Positions 26,901-35,039 of a stretch of 47,700 nucleotides of DNA are shown piece after piece; the stretch's first letter is position 1; each line of letters opens with the position of its first letter. Below the pieces are notes generated by a model. The model made no database searches. It saw only the letters and a program-made list of their open reading frames with translations, and was not told the DNA's origin. This DNA is from Candidatus Zixiibacteriota bacterium (GTDB taxonomy: Bacteria > Zixibacteria > MSB-5A5 > GN15 > FEB-12). Made by a program: the position numbers and the translations under genes. The DNA lies in NCBI GenBank assembly GCA_020346225.1, contig CP070777.1, positions 2,689,172-2,736,871 of the forward strand, given 5' to 3'.

Positions 26901-27242
26901 ATTCTGGTTGGCTCCGGATAGCGAACTGGCGCCCCAGATTTTCGCGAAATGATACTCCCCCTGGAAATTGGTGTCCGCAAACGAGGAACAGGCATAGACG
27001 GTACGATCGGAAAAAGTCCCGGCCACGCACCGCAACTGCGTTCCGATCCAGGTCCCGGTGCCGAAAAAGACCGTGTCACCCGAGGACATGCCATTATTCA
27101 CATCCTGAATCGTGTTCCAGGCGGTCGCCCAGGATCGTCCATCGCCGCTCGTAGCCTCCTTTGAGACATAGTAGGTGGTCGCCAACGCGTTCGAGCATAT
27201 GATGAGTGCCACCACTAATGTAAGGGACAGTTTAGTGCCCAT
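23943..27242 (-). CDS. Large exported protein: parallel beta-helix, discoidin-like and fibronectin III domains, C-terminal sorting domain
   Basis: With ATG 27242 the protein has 1099 residues (a GTG at 27254 is the alternative). A signal peptide covers ~1-22 (ending NALAT). Residues ~23-430 form a right-handed parallel beta-helix of pectate-lyase type: N-terminal TYYVSKEATSGDGRSWATAW, then many N/V/I-rich coils such as NNTFINCAG. Fibronectin III-like domains (~445-540, ~700-800) flank an F5/8 type C (discoidin) domain (~545-690, WIEVDFGGSKVVQQVRV). Further beta-sandwiches lead to a FlgD/Por-type sorting domain (~1020-1099, AYPNPVYF ... GKIVVKP). It is probably secreted and binds or cleaves polysaccharide; catalytic residues cannot be assigned by eye. 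Confidence 0.85.
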   Translation of the reverse strand: MGTKLSLTLVVALIICSNALATTYYVSKEATSGDGRSWATAWNTIQDVNNGMSSGDTVFFGTGTWIGTQLRCVAGTFSDRTVYACSSFADTNFQGEYHFAKIWGASSLSGANQNVIQCHYDNNSRLSYVTLWGLELAYGRPRVISIYGVTVDSFFVDHCKLVGCTSSEYNNPSLWHSGTMVGSEGSYNRLLACSLSTAYGPGGGHGCGIDTYSQNDMTVDSCVFYGHFDGACLWWKNDNDGLNYRNIVKNSIFTPTSADYGGGVWLYRNQNNDSVYNNVFAGGLTRGVRIGNHTSRPNNGTVIINNTFINCAGLGGDRNCIDGYNTTGTVYKYNVEYRTSTPFQVIGECLDASDLDVDSNIYVAGSAQAEYGYANYVTQSYWMNTLGHDRNSAFWPSVSNIGFADYNNGDYTRSPDSVEMTAYYDGRTWLYYGASLVAGPSCPPPPPPSLAGPSNGSSGLEEPILLAWNSSSGADNYQVQVDDIPYFANQEVNQQTAGLTYSVTGLAEGTTYYWRVRAADTCGWGAWSQVWSFTTAGEGSGTSNLALGITPSVDGTYSGYSVSTITDGVVDPFGGTATTWASYESATQPHWIEVDFGGSKVVQQVRVLWAWSSNRNDWMTSQQYHIQRWNGTDWVDVTVVNNAGADSVTVTSFPSVTTSRLRIYQPTNMGPSDYPTVIWLTELEEIGSTPTEIDTIPPGGIDDLGAAPGEQHGEIQLTWTAPGDDGFQGVADRYEIMCSEGEILPGDWSPIAILHDPLPAGNPEEFVVSGLLPGRIYNVAVKAFDEAANDPGLSNIPQSFAGGIRPPPWLFTSVDEAGQSATLTCSTVVSYFDVDTYRFVLVDSSSGDSTFLNSSDLTTGRVSVTFSSLDEQSLYYWNGKAVATGADSSAWSMTKKFRLSNVCPDPPRVSFPPDRDTVFTSNTTLDLVVRNGTDDDSSGVMTYDFELYDVFGDNLLASRTNVEEGDSVTSWGAPVDPELGLSYIWRVRSFDGLDYSFWMDWSEFTVFSAGTGGTDGPTIIAYPNPVYFTQGEYVTFTLPEDPVDLLIMTVSGETVLLETGISGNYHWYGQNESGNTVSIGIYAWSVRGTGQRGKIVVKP

Positions 27243-27545
27243 TTCTAACCCCACTTAAGGCGGTTTTTAGCATCCTTTTTGGTATTTATCGGCATTAGCG
27301 TGCAAGTTGCGAGCCCGACAAATGCGGCCGACGCATTCTTTCATTATGTTTATTGGCAACAACTTATAGTCCGGACATCGGTCATACACCAGTCAATCGC
27401 CTGATTTCAAGCATTTCTTTGAACAGCACTGTGCCGCTGTTGAACTATTCTCGTTTTGCCTGCGATCCGCCTAAAAACCGGCTTCAAATTAGTTTTACGC
27501 AGCGCCCCCTCTTTATCTTGGTGTAAAAGAGACTACCGTGTGACT
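27243..27545. other. Non-coding gap
   Basis: This gap lies upstream of the exported beta-helix gene and downstream of the last gene of the polysaccharide operon, both on the minus strand. I see neither a clear terminator for the operon nor a convincing promoter. The segment 27330-27370 is AT-richer than its surroundings and is the likeliest place for a promoter. Confidence 0.35.
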
Positions 27546-28538
27546 TCAAATATCAGATTCGCTTATCTGCCCCCTGGCGGAGTCGCCTCCGCCGGTCGCT
27601 TTCGCAAAAAGAAGTTGTGCGATAATAAGAGCCCTGGCAACATAAAATACGGCATACAACACGACCAGCGACGGAAAATGCCGGTAGGCGCGGTACTGTA
27701 GTGCGCGATACGCTGTAGTTATCACCGGTACGATCAGCAACAGGATGACCGGAACAGCTGCACTCAGCCTGCCCGCAATAACTTGCGGCAGGACCACGAG
27801 CGCTGCCAGCCAGCAGGCCATCAGAGCAATTGTCATGGCCGTGGGTCGGTCGAGCCTGCCCTGGCTCAATGCGTTCAGAGAACTGGTGGCATGCCATTTC
27901 TCCTTGCCGAAAAACTGACGCAGGCTCTTGGGATTACCCAGGTGCACCGCTCTCACCCGGGGAGCTTCGATAACCGCGAAGCCCGCTCGATTGAGCCTGG
28001 TTCCCAGATCATAATCCTCGTCGGTTATCAGCCGCTCGTCAAAACCCGCCACAGCCTCAAACGCGCCTTTCTTAACCACGAGATTTCCGGAATTTATATA
28101 ATTGATCGGCCCCATGGCTTTGACCTTCTTGGCGTACCAGGCCTTTTCAATCCAGTGGGCCGGCTGCGGTATGTCGTAACGTGAGCCGGTGGCATGTATG
28201 TTTTCATCGCGCAAAACCGACTCCACCGCCTCGCGCCACCCTTCGGCTATCACGCAGTCAGAGTCGATAAAGCCGAAATATTCGCCCTGGGCGACCTTTG
28301 TACCCCGGTTACGCAGGGCCGCGATGGTTGAACCGGGACGTTCGAGCAGCCGGACCGTGCTGAATCCCTTCACGATGTCTACTGTTCCGTCGGTAGAACC
28401 GTTGTCAAGGACGATGATCTCGTCAAGCTCCGGGTCCATTTCGGCGATGATGCCGTCCAGGCACTTCGCGATAAACTTCGCGCCGTTCAATACCGGAATG
28501 ATGAAGCTTATCCCGGTTCTTTCCGTGTCGACATTCAT
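27546..28538 (-). CDS. Family 2 glycosyltransferase with C-terminal membrane helices
   Basis: The 330-residue protein has a GT-A fold: SFIIPVLNGAKFI (~11-23), LDNGSTDGT (~44-52), and the nucleotide-sugar/metal site FIDSDC (~93-98), followed by the acceptor region ITDEDYDLG. Two or more hydrophobic helices near residues 235-305 anchor it to the membrane. It transfers a sugar from a nucleotide donor, presumably to a lipid-linked intermediate of the surface polymer. GAGG lies upstream of the ATG. It is the last gene of the long minus-strand polysaccharide operon, 28 bases after the preceding glycosyltransferase gene. Confidence 0.88.
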   Translation of the reverse strand: MNVDTERTGISFIIPVLNGAKFIAKCLDGIIAEMDPELDEIIVLDNGSTDGTVDIVKGFSTVRLLERPGSTIAALRNRGTKVAQGEYFGFIDSDCVIAEGWREAVESVLRDENIHATGSRYDIPQPAHWIEKAWYAKKVKAMGPINYINSGNLVVKKGAFEAVAGFDERLITDEDYDLGTRLNRAGFAVIEAPRVRAVHLGNPKSLRQFFGKEKWHATSSLNALSQGRLDRPTAMTIALMACWLAALVVLPQVIAGRLSAAVPVILLLIVPVITTAYRALQYRAYRHFPSLVVLYAVFYVARALIIAQLLFAKATGGGDSARGQISESDI

Positions 28539-28566
28539 TTGATTATCCTCGGTAGCACCCTCACCG

Positions 28567-29706
28567 TTATCCGCCCGCGAGTTCGCGGTAAACCTCCGCC
28601 ACCCTGCCAGCCTGCTGTGTGGCCGAGAACTCTTCTGTGACCCGCTGCCGGGCAGCCGCGGCCAGTTTCTCGCGCAGCGCCGAATCGTCCATAATCCTCA
28701 GGCATGCCCGGGCCAGACCCTCGGAATCCCCGGGCGACACCAGCAGACCCGATGTCTCGTGTTCGATTATTTCCGGCATCCCTCCAACGTTAGTCGCGAC
28801 CACGGGTCGCCCCAGGGCCATGGCTTCCAGGACCACGGTGGGGATTCCCTCGTGATGAGAAGACACCACGAAGAGGTCGAGAGCGTTGATAATGTCCGGA
28901 AGGTCGTCTCTAAATCCCGGGAAACGCACCTGCCGGTGTATATTCATGCTTTCGGCCATCCGTTTGAGTTGCGTCATCAACGGGCCGTCGCCGGCCAAAA
29001 GGAAATTGACATCGGGTCGCTGACCGTGAATAACCGCGGCTGCCTTCAAGAACACGTCGAACCCTTTTATCGGAACCATCCTTCCGGCCGTCCCCAAGAT
29101 CGGCCGGTCCTCGGCCATACCGAATTCCTTCCTGACCTCAGCGGCACTCCGGCTGGTCCGCAGTTCATTCAGGTCGACGGAATTGTGGACGGTACGCAGC
29201 TGGCTCCGTTCAACCTTGCCGGCCAGTGTCCGCTCGATGTCGTAAGACACCGGCAAGACCCGGTCAAAGCTGCCCCTGGTGTAGTGCATGTTGATTACGG
29301 CATAGACGGCTTCTTTGACGCGCTTGATGCCCATGAACGGTTCGCGGCTACCGTGAACCGTCTGGACCAGGTGTCGGCTGATACCTTTGCCTTTCAACAG
29401 TCCGGCCAGTACGTTCTCCTTGCGGCGATGACTGTGAATTATGTCTATCTGTCGGCCTTTAAGATGGTTCGCTACCGCCGACAGAATTCGAAAAAAACCG
29501 TTCCGGGATTCGTCCACGACGGTAACTTCGATTCCGGATTCTCTCAGTTTCTCGGCCAGCGTGCCTTCGTTTAACACCACCGTGCTCAAACACAGGTCCG
29601 GCTCGGCCGACAGGGTGCGCAGGAGAATGTAGGCCTGTATCTCGGCGCCCGCCCACAGGTCGCCCGAGATGATGTGACACACCTTTATCTTTTGGTCGCG
29701 TCCCAT
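28567..29706 (-). CDS. Family 4 glycosyltransferase
   Basis: The 379-residue protein is a GT-B, family 4-type retaining glycosyltransferase. The N-terminal half has KVCHIISGDLWAGAEIQAY (~8-26). The C-terminal half has LGTAGRMVPIKGFDVFLKAA, then the donor-binding VVSSHHEGIPTVVLEAMALGRPVVATNVGG segment with the conserved E-x7-E pattern. It is cytoplasmic or peripheral and adds a sugar in surface-polymer assembly. GGAG lies about 9 bases upstream of the ATG, and its first 22 bases overlap the preceding glycosyltransferase gene. Confidence 0.9.
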   Translation of the reverse strand: MGRDQKIKVCHIISGDLWAGAEIQAYILLRTLSAEPDLCLSTVVLNEGTLAEKLRESGIEVTVVDESRNGFFRILSAVANHLKGRQIDIIHSHRRKENVLAGLLKGKGISRHLVQTVHGSREPFMGIKRVKEAVYAVINMHYTRGSFDRVLPVSYDIERTLAGKVERSQLRTVHNSVDLNELRTSRSAAEVRKEFGMAEDRPILGTAGRMVPIKGFDVFLKAAAVIHGQRPDVNFLLAGDGPLMTQLKRMAESMNIHRQVRFPGFRDDLPDIINALDLFVVSSHHEGIPTVVLEAMALGRPVVATNVGGMPEIIEHETSGLLVSPGDSEGLARACLRIMDDSALREKLAAAARQRVTEEFSATQQAGRVAEVYRELAGG

Positions 29707-30824
29707 ACCACGTACTCCTGACCGGTCAGGTATTTATACCAGGCCACCAGAATGGAAAGATTGACCATCACGAAAAAAAACGGAACTTTGAACAAGAGAA
29801 GTTTCTGCAGGTTCCTGATGCGGTAGGCCGCGAAGGCCAGCAGGTAGAACACGGCTTGCGCCGCGAGGGAAAGCTGGTAGAATTTTCCCTGGTCGATAAC
29901 AAGAATGTTGGCGACGAAGGCTATCATGAGAAAAAGCGGAACCAGCCAGCGGCACAGCTTATGGCTGAACATCTCCAGGGCATAGAAACCGTACCGGAAC
30001 GGGTTCAGCACGGCGGCGAATCGAAACAGAACCTCGTAGCCATGTACCACTGTTCTGACCTTTCGGATGAATTCCTTTTCGGGGTCCCGGACCACGTCAT
30101 AGTATCCGAGCGCTTCGGGTTCCAGGACAGTCCGATAGCCGCGCATGGCGGCGATGTTCGGCAGGTAGAAATCGGCCGACATGTTGTCGATCCACTCGTC
30201 GCAGAGATGCTTGCGCACGGCCCAGAAGCTGCCCGATACGCCCACCAGCGAACCGACGGCGCTCTCCAGGCGGCGCAGGCTCATCTCATACCGTACGTAC
30301 ATGCTTTCACCGGCGGCGTTGGATTCCGAGGTGCGCATGCGATCCTCCGATGATACGCAACCCACCCGGGGGTCGGCGAAATTGCGGATGATCTTTTCGG
30401 CTCCATCGGGATCAAGAAAGGTAGTGGCGTCGGTCAGTATGACAATATCGCTCGCGGCCATCTGAATACCCCGACCCTGCCCGTAATGTTTGCCGTGGCG
30501 CTCCGGTATGACAAGAAGCTTGACGCCGCGGTGGGTGAAGGAACGGACTATCTCCTCGGTGCGGTCGGTGGACGCGTCACTGACGACGAGAATTTCCAGC
30601 TTGCCCGCCGGATAGGTCAGGGCCAGCGTGTTTTCGATCTTTTCCGCTATCCGTCGCTCTTCGTTGTAGGCCGTGATTACTATGCTCACCGACGGATACT
30701 TTTCATCCTTGCGGACTTCTCTGGTAAAAAGCACCGACAGCACTTTCAGCATCAGCCAGTAGCCGAAATATGTCCATACGACCAGCGCCAGACACACCCA
30801 GAGTATGATTTTCACTTCCGTCAT
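29685..30824 (-). CDS. Family 2 membrane glycosyltransferase
   Basis: The 379-residue protein begins with a membrane helix (~5-25), followed by a GT-A domain with VSIVITAYNEERRI, VVSDASTDRTEE, ILTDATTFLD (D-x-T/D site) and SAVGSLVGVSGSFWAVRK. Hydrophobic helices follow at ~280-350, which is the layout of processive or polymer-building GT2 enzymes. The QxxRW motif of true cellulose/hyaluronan synthases is not evident, so a single-sugar transfer is as likely as polymerisation. The ATG overlaps the stop of the preceding gene as ATGA (30821-30824). Confidence 0.88.
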   Translation of the reverse strand: MTEVKIILWVCLALVVWTYFGYWLMLKVLSVLFTREVRKDEKYPSVSIVITAYNEERRIAEKIENTLALTYPAGKLEILVVSDASTDRTEEIVRSFTHRGVKLLVIPERHGKHYGQGRGIQMAASDIVILTDATTFLDPDGAEKIIRNFADPRVGCVSSEDRMRTSESNAAGESMYVRYEMSLRRLESAVGSLVGVSGSFWAVRKHLCDEWIDNMSADFYLPNIAAMRGYRTVLEPEALGYYDVVRDPEKEFIRKVRTVVHGYEVLFRFAAVLNPFRYGFYALEMFSHKLCRWLVPLFLMIAFVANILVIDQGKFYQLSLAAQAVFYLLAFAAYRIRNLQKLLLFKVPFFFVMVNLSILVAWYKYLTGQEYVVWDATKR

Positions 30825-31954
30825 AGTCGTTTGCCGATAGCCTCTTCAAATAGATTCTGGTATTGTCTCATCATGGTGCTCAATGAAAACCTGTCACGGG
30901 CAATCCGGCGTCCGGCCTCACCCATGTCGCGGCGCAGTTCCCGGTCCCGAAGCAACTCGGCGATCCTGTCGGCCATAGCCGAAGAGTTCTTCGGCTCTAC
31001 CAGAAAGCCGGTTTCGCCCGGGGTAACGATCTCGCTCAACCCGCCGACATCGGTGGCAACTACCGGTCGGCCGGCGGCCATGGCTTCCACCACCGAGAGG
31101 GGGTGACCCTCGGAAATCGATGACAGTACGAAAACGTCCGTCGCCGTAAGGAGGGCAGAAACGTCGGCCCGGAAACCGAGCAGACGGACATTCGCCGCCA
31201 GCTTCTTTTCGGCGATCAACTCTTCAACCTCTGATTTTATTCTTCCGTCACCCTGCTCTCCGATTAAGAGAAAGCGTGCCTCCGGCATCGCCTCGCAGAC
31301 AATAGCGGCCGCTTCAATCAGATACCGATGACCCTTCGGTGGCCGGAAATTGGCCACGTGTCCGACAACCGGGTCGTCCTCGGCCAGGCCGAGTTCGGCC
31401 CGGATACGGTGTCGGTCGTTTTCACCATCGGCTCTATCCAACTCAAGACCGTTGTATATCGTGAGCAGTTTGTCTTCAGGATAGCGCCCCAGTTGAACGT
31501 AATCTTTCCTCATATAGTCCGCCACGAGTACTACCCGTCGGGCCAGATGCCGGATCAGGAAGTTCTTCAGTTTCAAATACCTTTCGGCGCGGCCCGGGAG
31601 AAACAGCTCATTGTGAAAAGTTGCGATTACCGGTACTCTCAGAAAAATCGCCGCCAGGCAGGCGTACAGGCCGGCGCCAAAGAGGTGCGAGTTTATCAGG
31701 TCAATCTTGAGTTGCCGTCCGAGCCTGATGAACTTGACCAGAAATGACAGGTCCCATGACCGGTTGCAGGGGATAATCCGGGTATCGATATTCAGTTTGA
31801 GGAGCTGCTCGTGCACCCAGCCCGATCTGTGCAGCACCACCACCGGGTTGAACCGTTCCCTATCGATGCTTCTGGCGATATTGATGAGAACGGTTTCAGC
31901 CCCTCCGGGACCGCCGGTTTCTATATAAAGAAGAATGTTCGCCTTTCTCTTCAC
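30821..31954 (-). CDS. Family 4 glycosyltransferase
   Basis: The 377-residue GT-B enzyme has the N-terminal donor/acceptor loop YIETGGPGGAETVLINIARS (~11-30) and the C-terminal GHVANFRPPKGHRYLIEAA and VLSSISEGHPLSVVEAMAAGRPVVATDVGG segments. Its start is a GTG overlapping the PHP gene stop as GTGA (31951-31954). It is related to, but clearly different from, the other family 4 enzyme at 28567-29706. It presumably adds one sugar of the repeat unit. Confidence 0.9.
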   Translation of the reverse strand: MKRKANILLYIETGGPGGAETVLINIARSIDRERFNPVVVLHRSGWVHEQLLKLNIDTRIIPCNRSWDLSFLVKFIRLGRQLKIDLINSHLFGAGLYACLAAIFLRVPVIATFHNELFLPGRAERYLKLKNFLIRHLARRVVLVADYMRKDYVQLGRYPEDKLLTIYNGLELDRADGENDRHRIRAELGLAEDDPVVGHVANFRPPKGHRYLIEAAAIVCEAMPEARFLLIGEQGDGRIKSEVEELIAEKKLAANVRLLGFRADVSALLTATDVFVLSSISEGHPLSVVEAMAAGRPVVATDVGGLSEIVTPGETGFLVEPKNSSAMADRIAELLRDRELRRDMGEAGRRIARDRFSLSTMMRQYQNLFEEAIGKRL

Positions 31955-32700
31955 TGCCTCACCATGTTTCTTAACCAGCGTAGCAGGTTGAGAACTGTGC
32001 CGAGCGCACTTATCCGGGCCCGGCTCAGCGCCGATATCTCACCCCGCGAGTTCAATGAGAAAAGACGGCTTTCCGAGCGAAAAGAGCCTTCACGCACGGC
32101 CTTCAGAATATCCGAGCGGGACCGGCCGTCGGCGTATGTCGTCGTCGACAGGTAGCAATAGCTTTCTTTCCGGTGCATATCCAGACCCGAAAACGCCATC
32201 AAATCGCCGTTCATGGCCCGCAGTTGCTGGAATCTCCTGATCCCCTTAATTCGCGGGACGAACTTACCCTCATGGGTCACATTCCAGACCTCGCAGCCGT
32301 CCAGTTGCGTTACCCATGCCGGGTCGACGGCATAATCCCGTATGGATGGATGGGCGAAGACAGCCACGCCGTCGTTTGCCTTGATATGTTCAATTACGGC
32401 CGATGGGTTCTCGTTGTCGAAGCACCGGGTGACTCCGTATCCTATAATATCAACATAGTCGTGGCATCTGAATTCGATACCGGCAATAACCTGAAAATCA
32501 TCGTCGCTCAGGGCCGCCGCCCGTTCACTCAGGTCAGCCATCAGCTCATTGTCCACATCGTAGGAGTGCTCGGTTATGGCCATATAGTCGTAACCCTTTG
32601 ACTTGAGAAACGCAACGAGTTCCCTCAGTGACATGTCGCCGTCATGCGACAGGGTCGTATGAAGATGCAGCGCCCCTTTCAACTTGACCTTCGACTTCAC
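31951..32700 (-). CDS. PHP-domain metal-dependent phosphoesterase
   Basis: The 249-residue protein consists of a PHP domain, a trinuclear-metal phosphoesterase fold. Motifs are HLHTTLSHDG (residues 12-21), ITEHS (~42-46), GIEFRCHD and VFAHPS, with a later AFSGLDMHR. The product is shorter than PHP domains of DNA polymerases and lacks extra domains. In polysaccharide operons PHP proteins can be protein-tyrosine phosphatases (CpsB/YwqE-like) or small-molecule phosphatases; without a BY-kinase in the window the substrate stays open. GTG start; 4-base overlap with the downstream glycosyltransferase. Confidence 0.85.
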   Translation of the reverse strand: MKSKVKLKGALHLHTTLSHDGDMSLRELVAFLKSKGYDYMAITEHSYDVDNELMADLSERAAALSDDDFQVIAGIEFRCHDYVDIIGYGVTRCFDNENPSAVIEHIKANDGVAVFAHPSIRDYAVDPAWVTQLDGCEVWNVTHEGKFVPRIKGIRRFQQLRAMNGDLMAFSGLDMHRKESYCYLSTTTYADGRSRSDILKAVREGSFRSESRLFSLNSRGEISALSRARISALGTVLNLLRWLRNMVRQ

Positions 32701-32717
32701 GGCTCGTCTTTCTTTTG

Positions 32718-33926
32718 TTATCTCCCTACCAGGCCGGCGGCGACGTCGGCGATATATTTTTTTATCTCATAAAAGCCCGGTTGCATGTCGGCACGACGGA
32801 ATACCTCGTATCTGGTGCCCGACTCCCGCAGTTTTAGAAACCTTAGCAGCGTGCTCAACCTCCCGGGGTGGCCCCGAGGAAGATTCAGCCGTCGATTTGA
32901 CTTCAACAATCTGGCCAGCAGGTGATCCAGGTCGCCGAGTAGCCATCGAGACCTGACGCCGGTGCGGTAGGCGTCGACTTTTCCCATGTCGCCGCCGGTC
33001 TCCATCTGATAGAAAAGGTACGGGAAATCTATACCGGCATCGATCGCCAGCTGAAGCGACCCCCAGAAGCGGGCATTGATCTCCATAAGCTTGTACTGAT
33101 TGTCCCTGGGGTCCTGCTTGAATTCAACCATGGCCACGCCGTGCCAGTTGAGCGCCTTGAGTAATTTGACGGCATGTTCCTTCATGGCGGTATCAACCGG
33201 AATGGCCTCCCTCAGGACACTGACTCCGCCCGAAGGCGGTTTCTCACGAATCCTTCGATGGAAGAATATCACTTTCTCCTGTCCCTGCTGAAACAGCAGG
33301 AAAGCTCCGCAGCCCGGCCCGAGGATCCTTTCCTGTATGACCGGCAGGGCGCCGCTTGCCGCGCCGCTTTTCACCTTGTTCAGCAACTCTTCGGCCGAGC
33401 CGGCGTAATCCACCTTTGTGCTTACCCATTGCGAACCGACCAGGTATCGGCTGCGCGGCGGCTTCAGCACGACAGGGTAATCCAGTCCGGCGGCAAGGTC
33501 GGCCAGTTCATCAAGACTTTTCGGGAAATGTGTCTGCGGCAACGGTATACCAAGACTATCGGCCAGCCGTATCATTTCACCCTTATCCGAGGCCGCCCGG
33601 AAAGCCTCCGGCGGCGGCATGCCTATCGTCGTGTGTTTGGACAGTTCCTCATAATGGTCGGCAATCAGGTAACTGGTGACATCGGTCATCGGGATCAAAA
33701 GGTCATAGGAGTCGTCCCGCAGAATCCGCCTGAGATCATCCACGAACTCTTCCGGCTGCGTCTGCGGTGAAGCGTACTTGATGCCGCCCGCACCGTATTT
33801 CGATGACGATGCCAGGCAGGGCAAATGGTCTTCGGCCACGGTAACGGTGATGCCCCGGCTGCCCAGTGAGCGCACCGCCGCCAGCGCGGAGCGCTGTTCG
33901 CCGTCTATTATAAGTACTCTGCTCAT
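32718..33926 (-). CDS. ATP-grasp family carboxylate ligase
   Basis: The 402-residue protein has the three-part ATP-grasp layout. There is an N-terminal Rossmann-like domain (MSRVLIIDGEQRSALAAVRSLG), then a central ATP-binding part (YPVVLKPPRSRYL ... VIQERI). A metal-binding strand follows (VAMVEFKQDP ... KLMEINARFWGSLQLAID, with Glu and Asn typical of the family). It resembles the carbamoyl-phosphate-synthase-like ATP-grasp proteins of polysaccharide clusters, which join a carboxylate to an amine through an acyl phosphate. It may attach an amino acid to a sugar or lipid. It lies between the PHP and deacetylase genes. The substrates are unknown. Confidence 0.85.
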   Translation of the reverse strand: MSRVLIIDGEQRSALAAVRSLGSRGITVTVAEDHLPCLASSSKYGAGGIKYASPQTQPEEFVDDLRRILRDDSYDLLIPMTDVTSYLIADHYEELSKHTTIGMPPPEAFRAASDKGEMIRLADSLGIPLPQTHFPKSLDELADLAAGLDYPVVLKPPRSRYLVGSQWVSTKVDYAGSAEELLNKVKSGAASGALPVIQERILGPGCGAFLLFQQGQEKVIFFHRRIREKPPSGGVSVLREAIPVDTAMKEHAVKLLKALNWHGVAMVEFKQDPRDNQYKLMEINARFWGSLQLAIDAGIDFPYLFYQMETGGDMGKVDAYRTGVRSRWLLGDLDHLLARLLKSNRRLNLPRGHPGRLSTLLRFLKLRESGTRYEVFRRADMQPGFYEIKKYIADVAAGLVGR

Positions 33927-33959
33927 TTACTTTCGAAAAATGCGTCCTTCATTAAAGCA

Positions 33960-35039
33960 TCAAAGGTTTCGCGCGAGATGCCAGACAAACATGGCTTTTG
34001 AAAACCGGCCGCGCGGGCCGACCGATATCCCCTCATGAACGGCTATTCTTCTGAGGGAAAAGCGGTCAGTCGACTTCGCGGCCAGCCGGTCGCCCCGCGT
34101 CGTGACAGCGCACAGGTAACCGGCCTGTTCGACGGCTGCTTTCACCTGTGCGTTATAGTCACCGTTGGGATAGGAGAAACAGTCCGTCTTTCGGCCGAGC
34201 CTTTCTTCTATTATAATCCTTGATCCGGTTATTTCATCCTGTGCCTGTGCCCCCGGGAGCCGGGTCAGAATTCGGTGCGAACAACCGTGCGATCCGAACT
34301 CAACCCCGCCGCTCTGCATTTCAATGACCTCCTCCCAGGAAAGCATCGGCTTGTCGTCATCCCCGGCGTCCGCCGCTGCCGGACTTCTTTCGCGCATGGC
34401 CGCAATCACCCGCTCGAGCGTTTCGGGGTCGAGGTCCTTCAACGATTCGATAAAAGGATCAGCGTCCACCGACCCTGTCACCCCGGTATGGTCCGCGGCA
34501 GGGCGGGTATCGGAACCGCTCTGAATCCCCGTCGCCTTGCGAACGATATCGCTCAGGTCAGCGCCGGTGAAATTCCCTTCGCGGAGAAGTCGGCTTACGG
34601 ACAGAAACCAGAACGACTTGGGCGTGCCGACAAAATCGGCGGTCAGGAATATCGTTGCCGGTATTTCATGTTTTTGAAGCACCGGATAGGCGTTGGTGAA
34701 ATTATCCCGCCAGCCGTCATCAAACGTTACGGCGACGGCGCCACGAGGCAGGGAACGTCCCGCCTCTGCGAGCGCGGTCAGTCTAATAACCTGACGGGAC
34801 TTTGATAAGTAGGCCATCTGGCGGTCGAAGACTTCGGTCGATACCGCCATCCCCGGCTGGGTCAAAACTGCGGAAGCCCACGGGTTGTCAAGGACCCGGT
34901 GGTACATGAGGATACTCAGGTCCGGCCGCCCGAGAATCCTGGTTTTGAAAAACCTGTAAGCCGCAAGAACGCCCGAGTAGAACAGAAGAACCGCGAGAAA
35001 GTACTTGATGATGCTCCTTCCAGTCGGGTTGCTCATCAT
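33960..35039 (-). CDS. Polysaccharide deacetylase (NodB-type), membrane-anchored
   Basis: The 359-residue protein has one N-terminal membrane helix (~10-28) and a NodB carbohydrate esterase 4 domain. Motif 1 is AVTFDDGWRD (Asp ~107-108), motif 2 is FGSHGCSHRILT, and motif 3 is CFSYPNGDYN. A stretch of ~60 residues inserted before motif 2 (with SDTRPAADHTGVTGS and EERSPA-like low-complexity segments) is not part of the core domain. It would remove N-acetyl groups from a polymer in the periplasm. The ATG overlaps the aminotransferase stop as ATGA (35036-35039). Confidence 0.9.
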   Translation of the reverse strand: MMSNPTGRSIIKYFLAVLLFYSGVLAAYRFFKTRILGRPDLSILMYHRVLDNPWASAVLTQPGMAVSTEVFDRQMAYLSKSRQVIRLTALAEAGRSLPRGAVAVTFDDGWRDNFTNAYPVLQKHEIPATIFLTADFVGTPKSFWFLSVSRLLREGNFTGADLSDIVRKATGIQSGSDTRPAADHTGVTGSVDADPFIESLKDLDPETLERVIAAMRERSPAAADAGDDDKPMLSWEEVIEMQSGGVEFGSHGCSHRILTRLPGAQAQDEITGSRIIIEERLGRKTDCFSYPNGDYNAQVKAAVEQAGYLCAVTTRGDRLAAKSTDRFSLRRIAVHEGISVGPRGRFSKAMFVWHLARNL

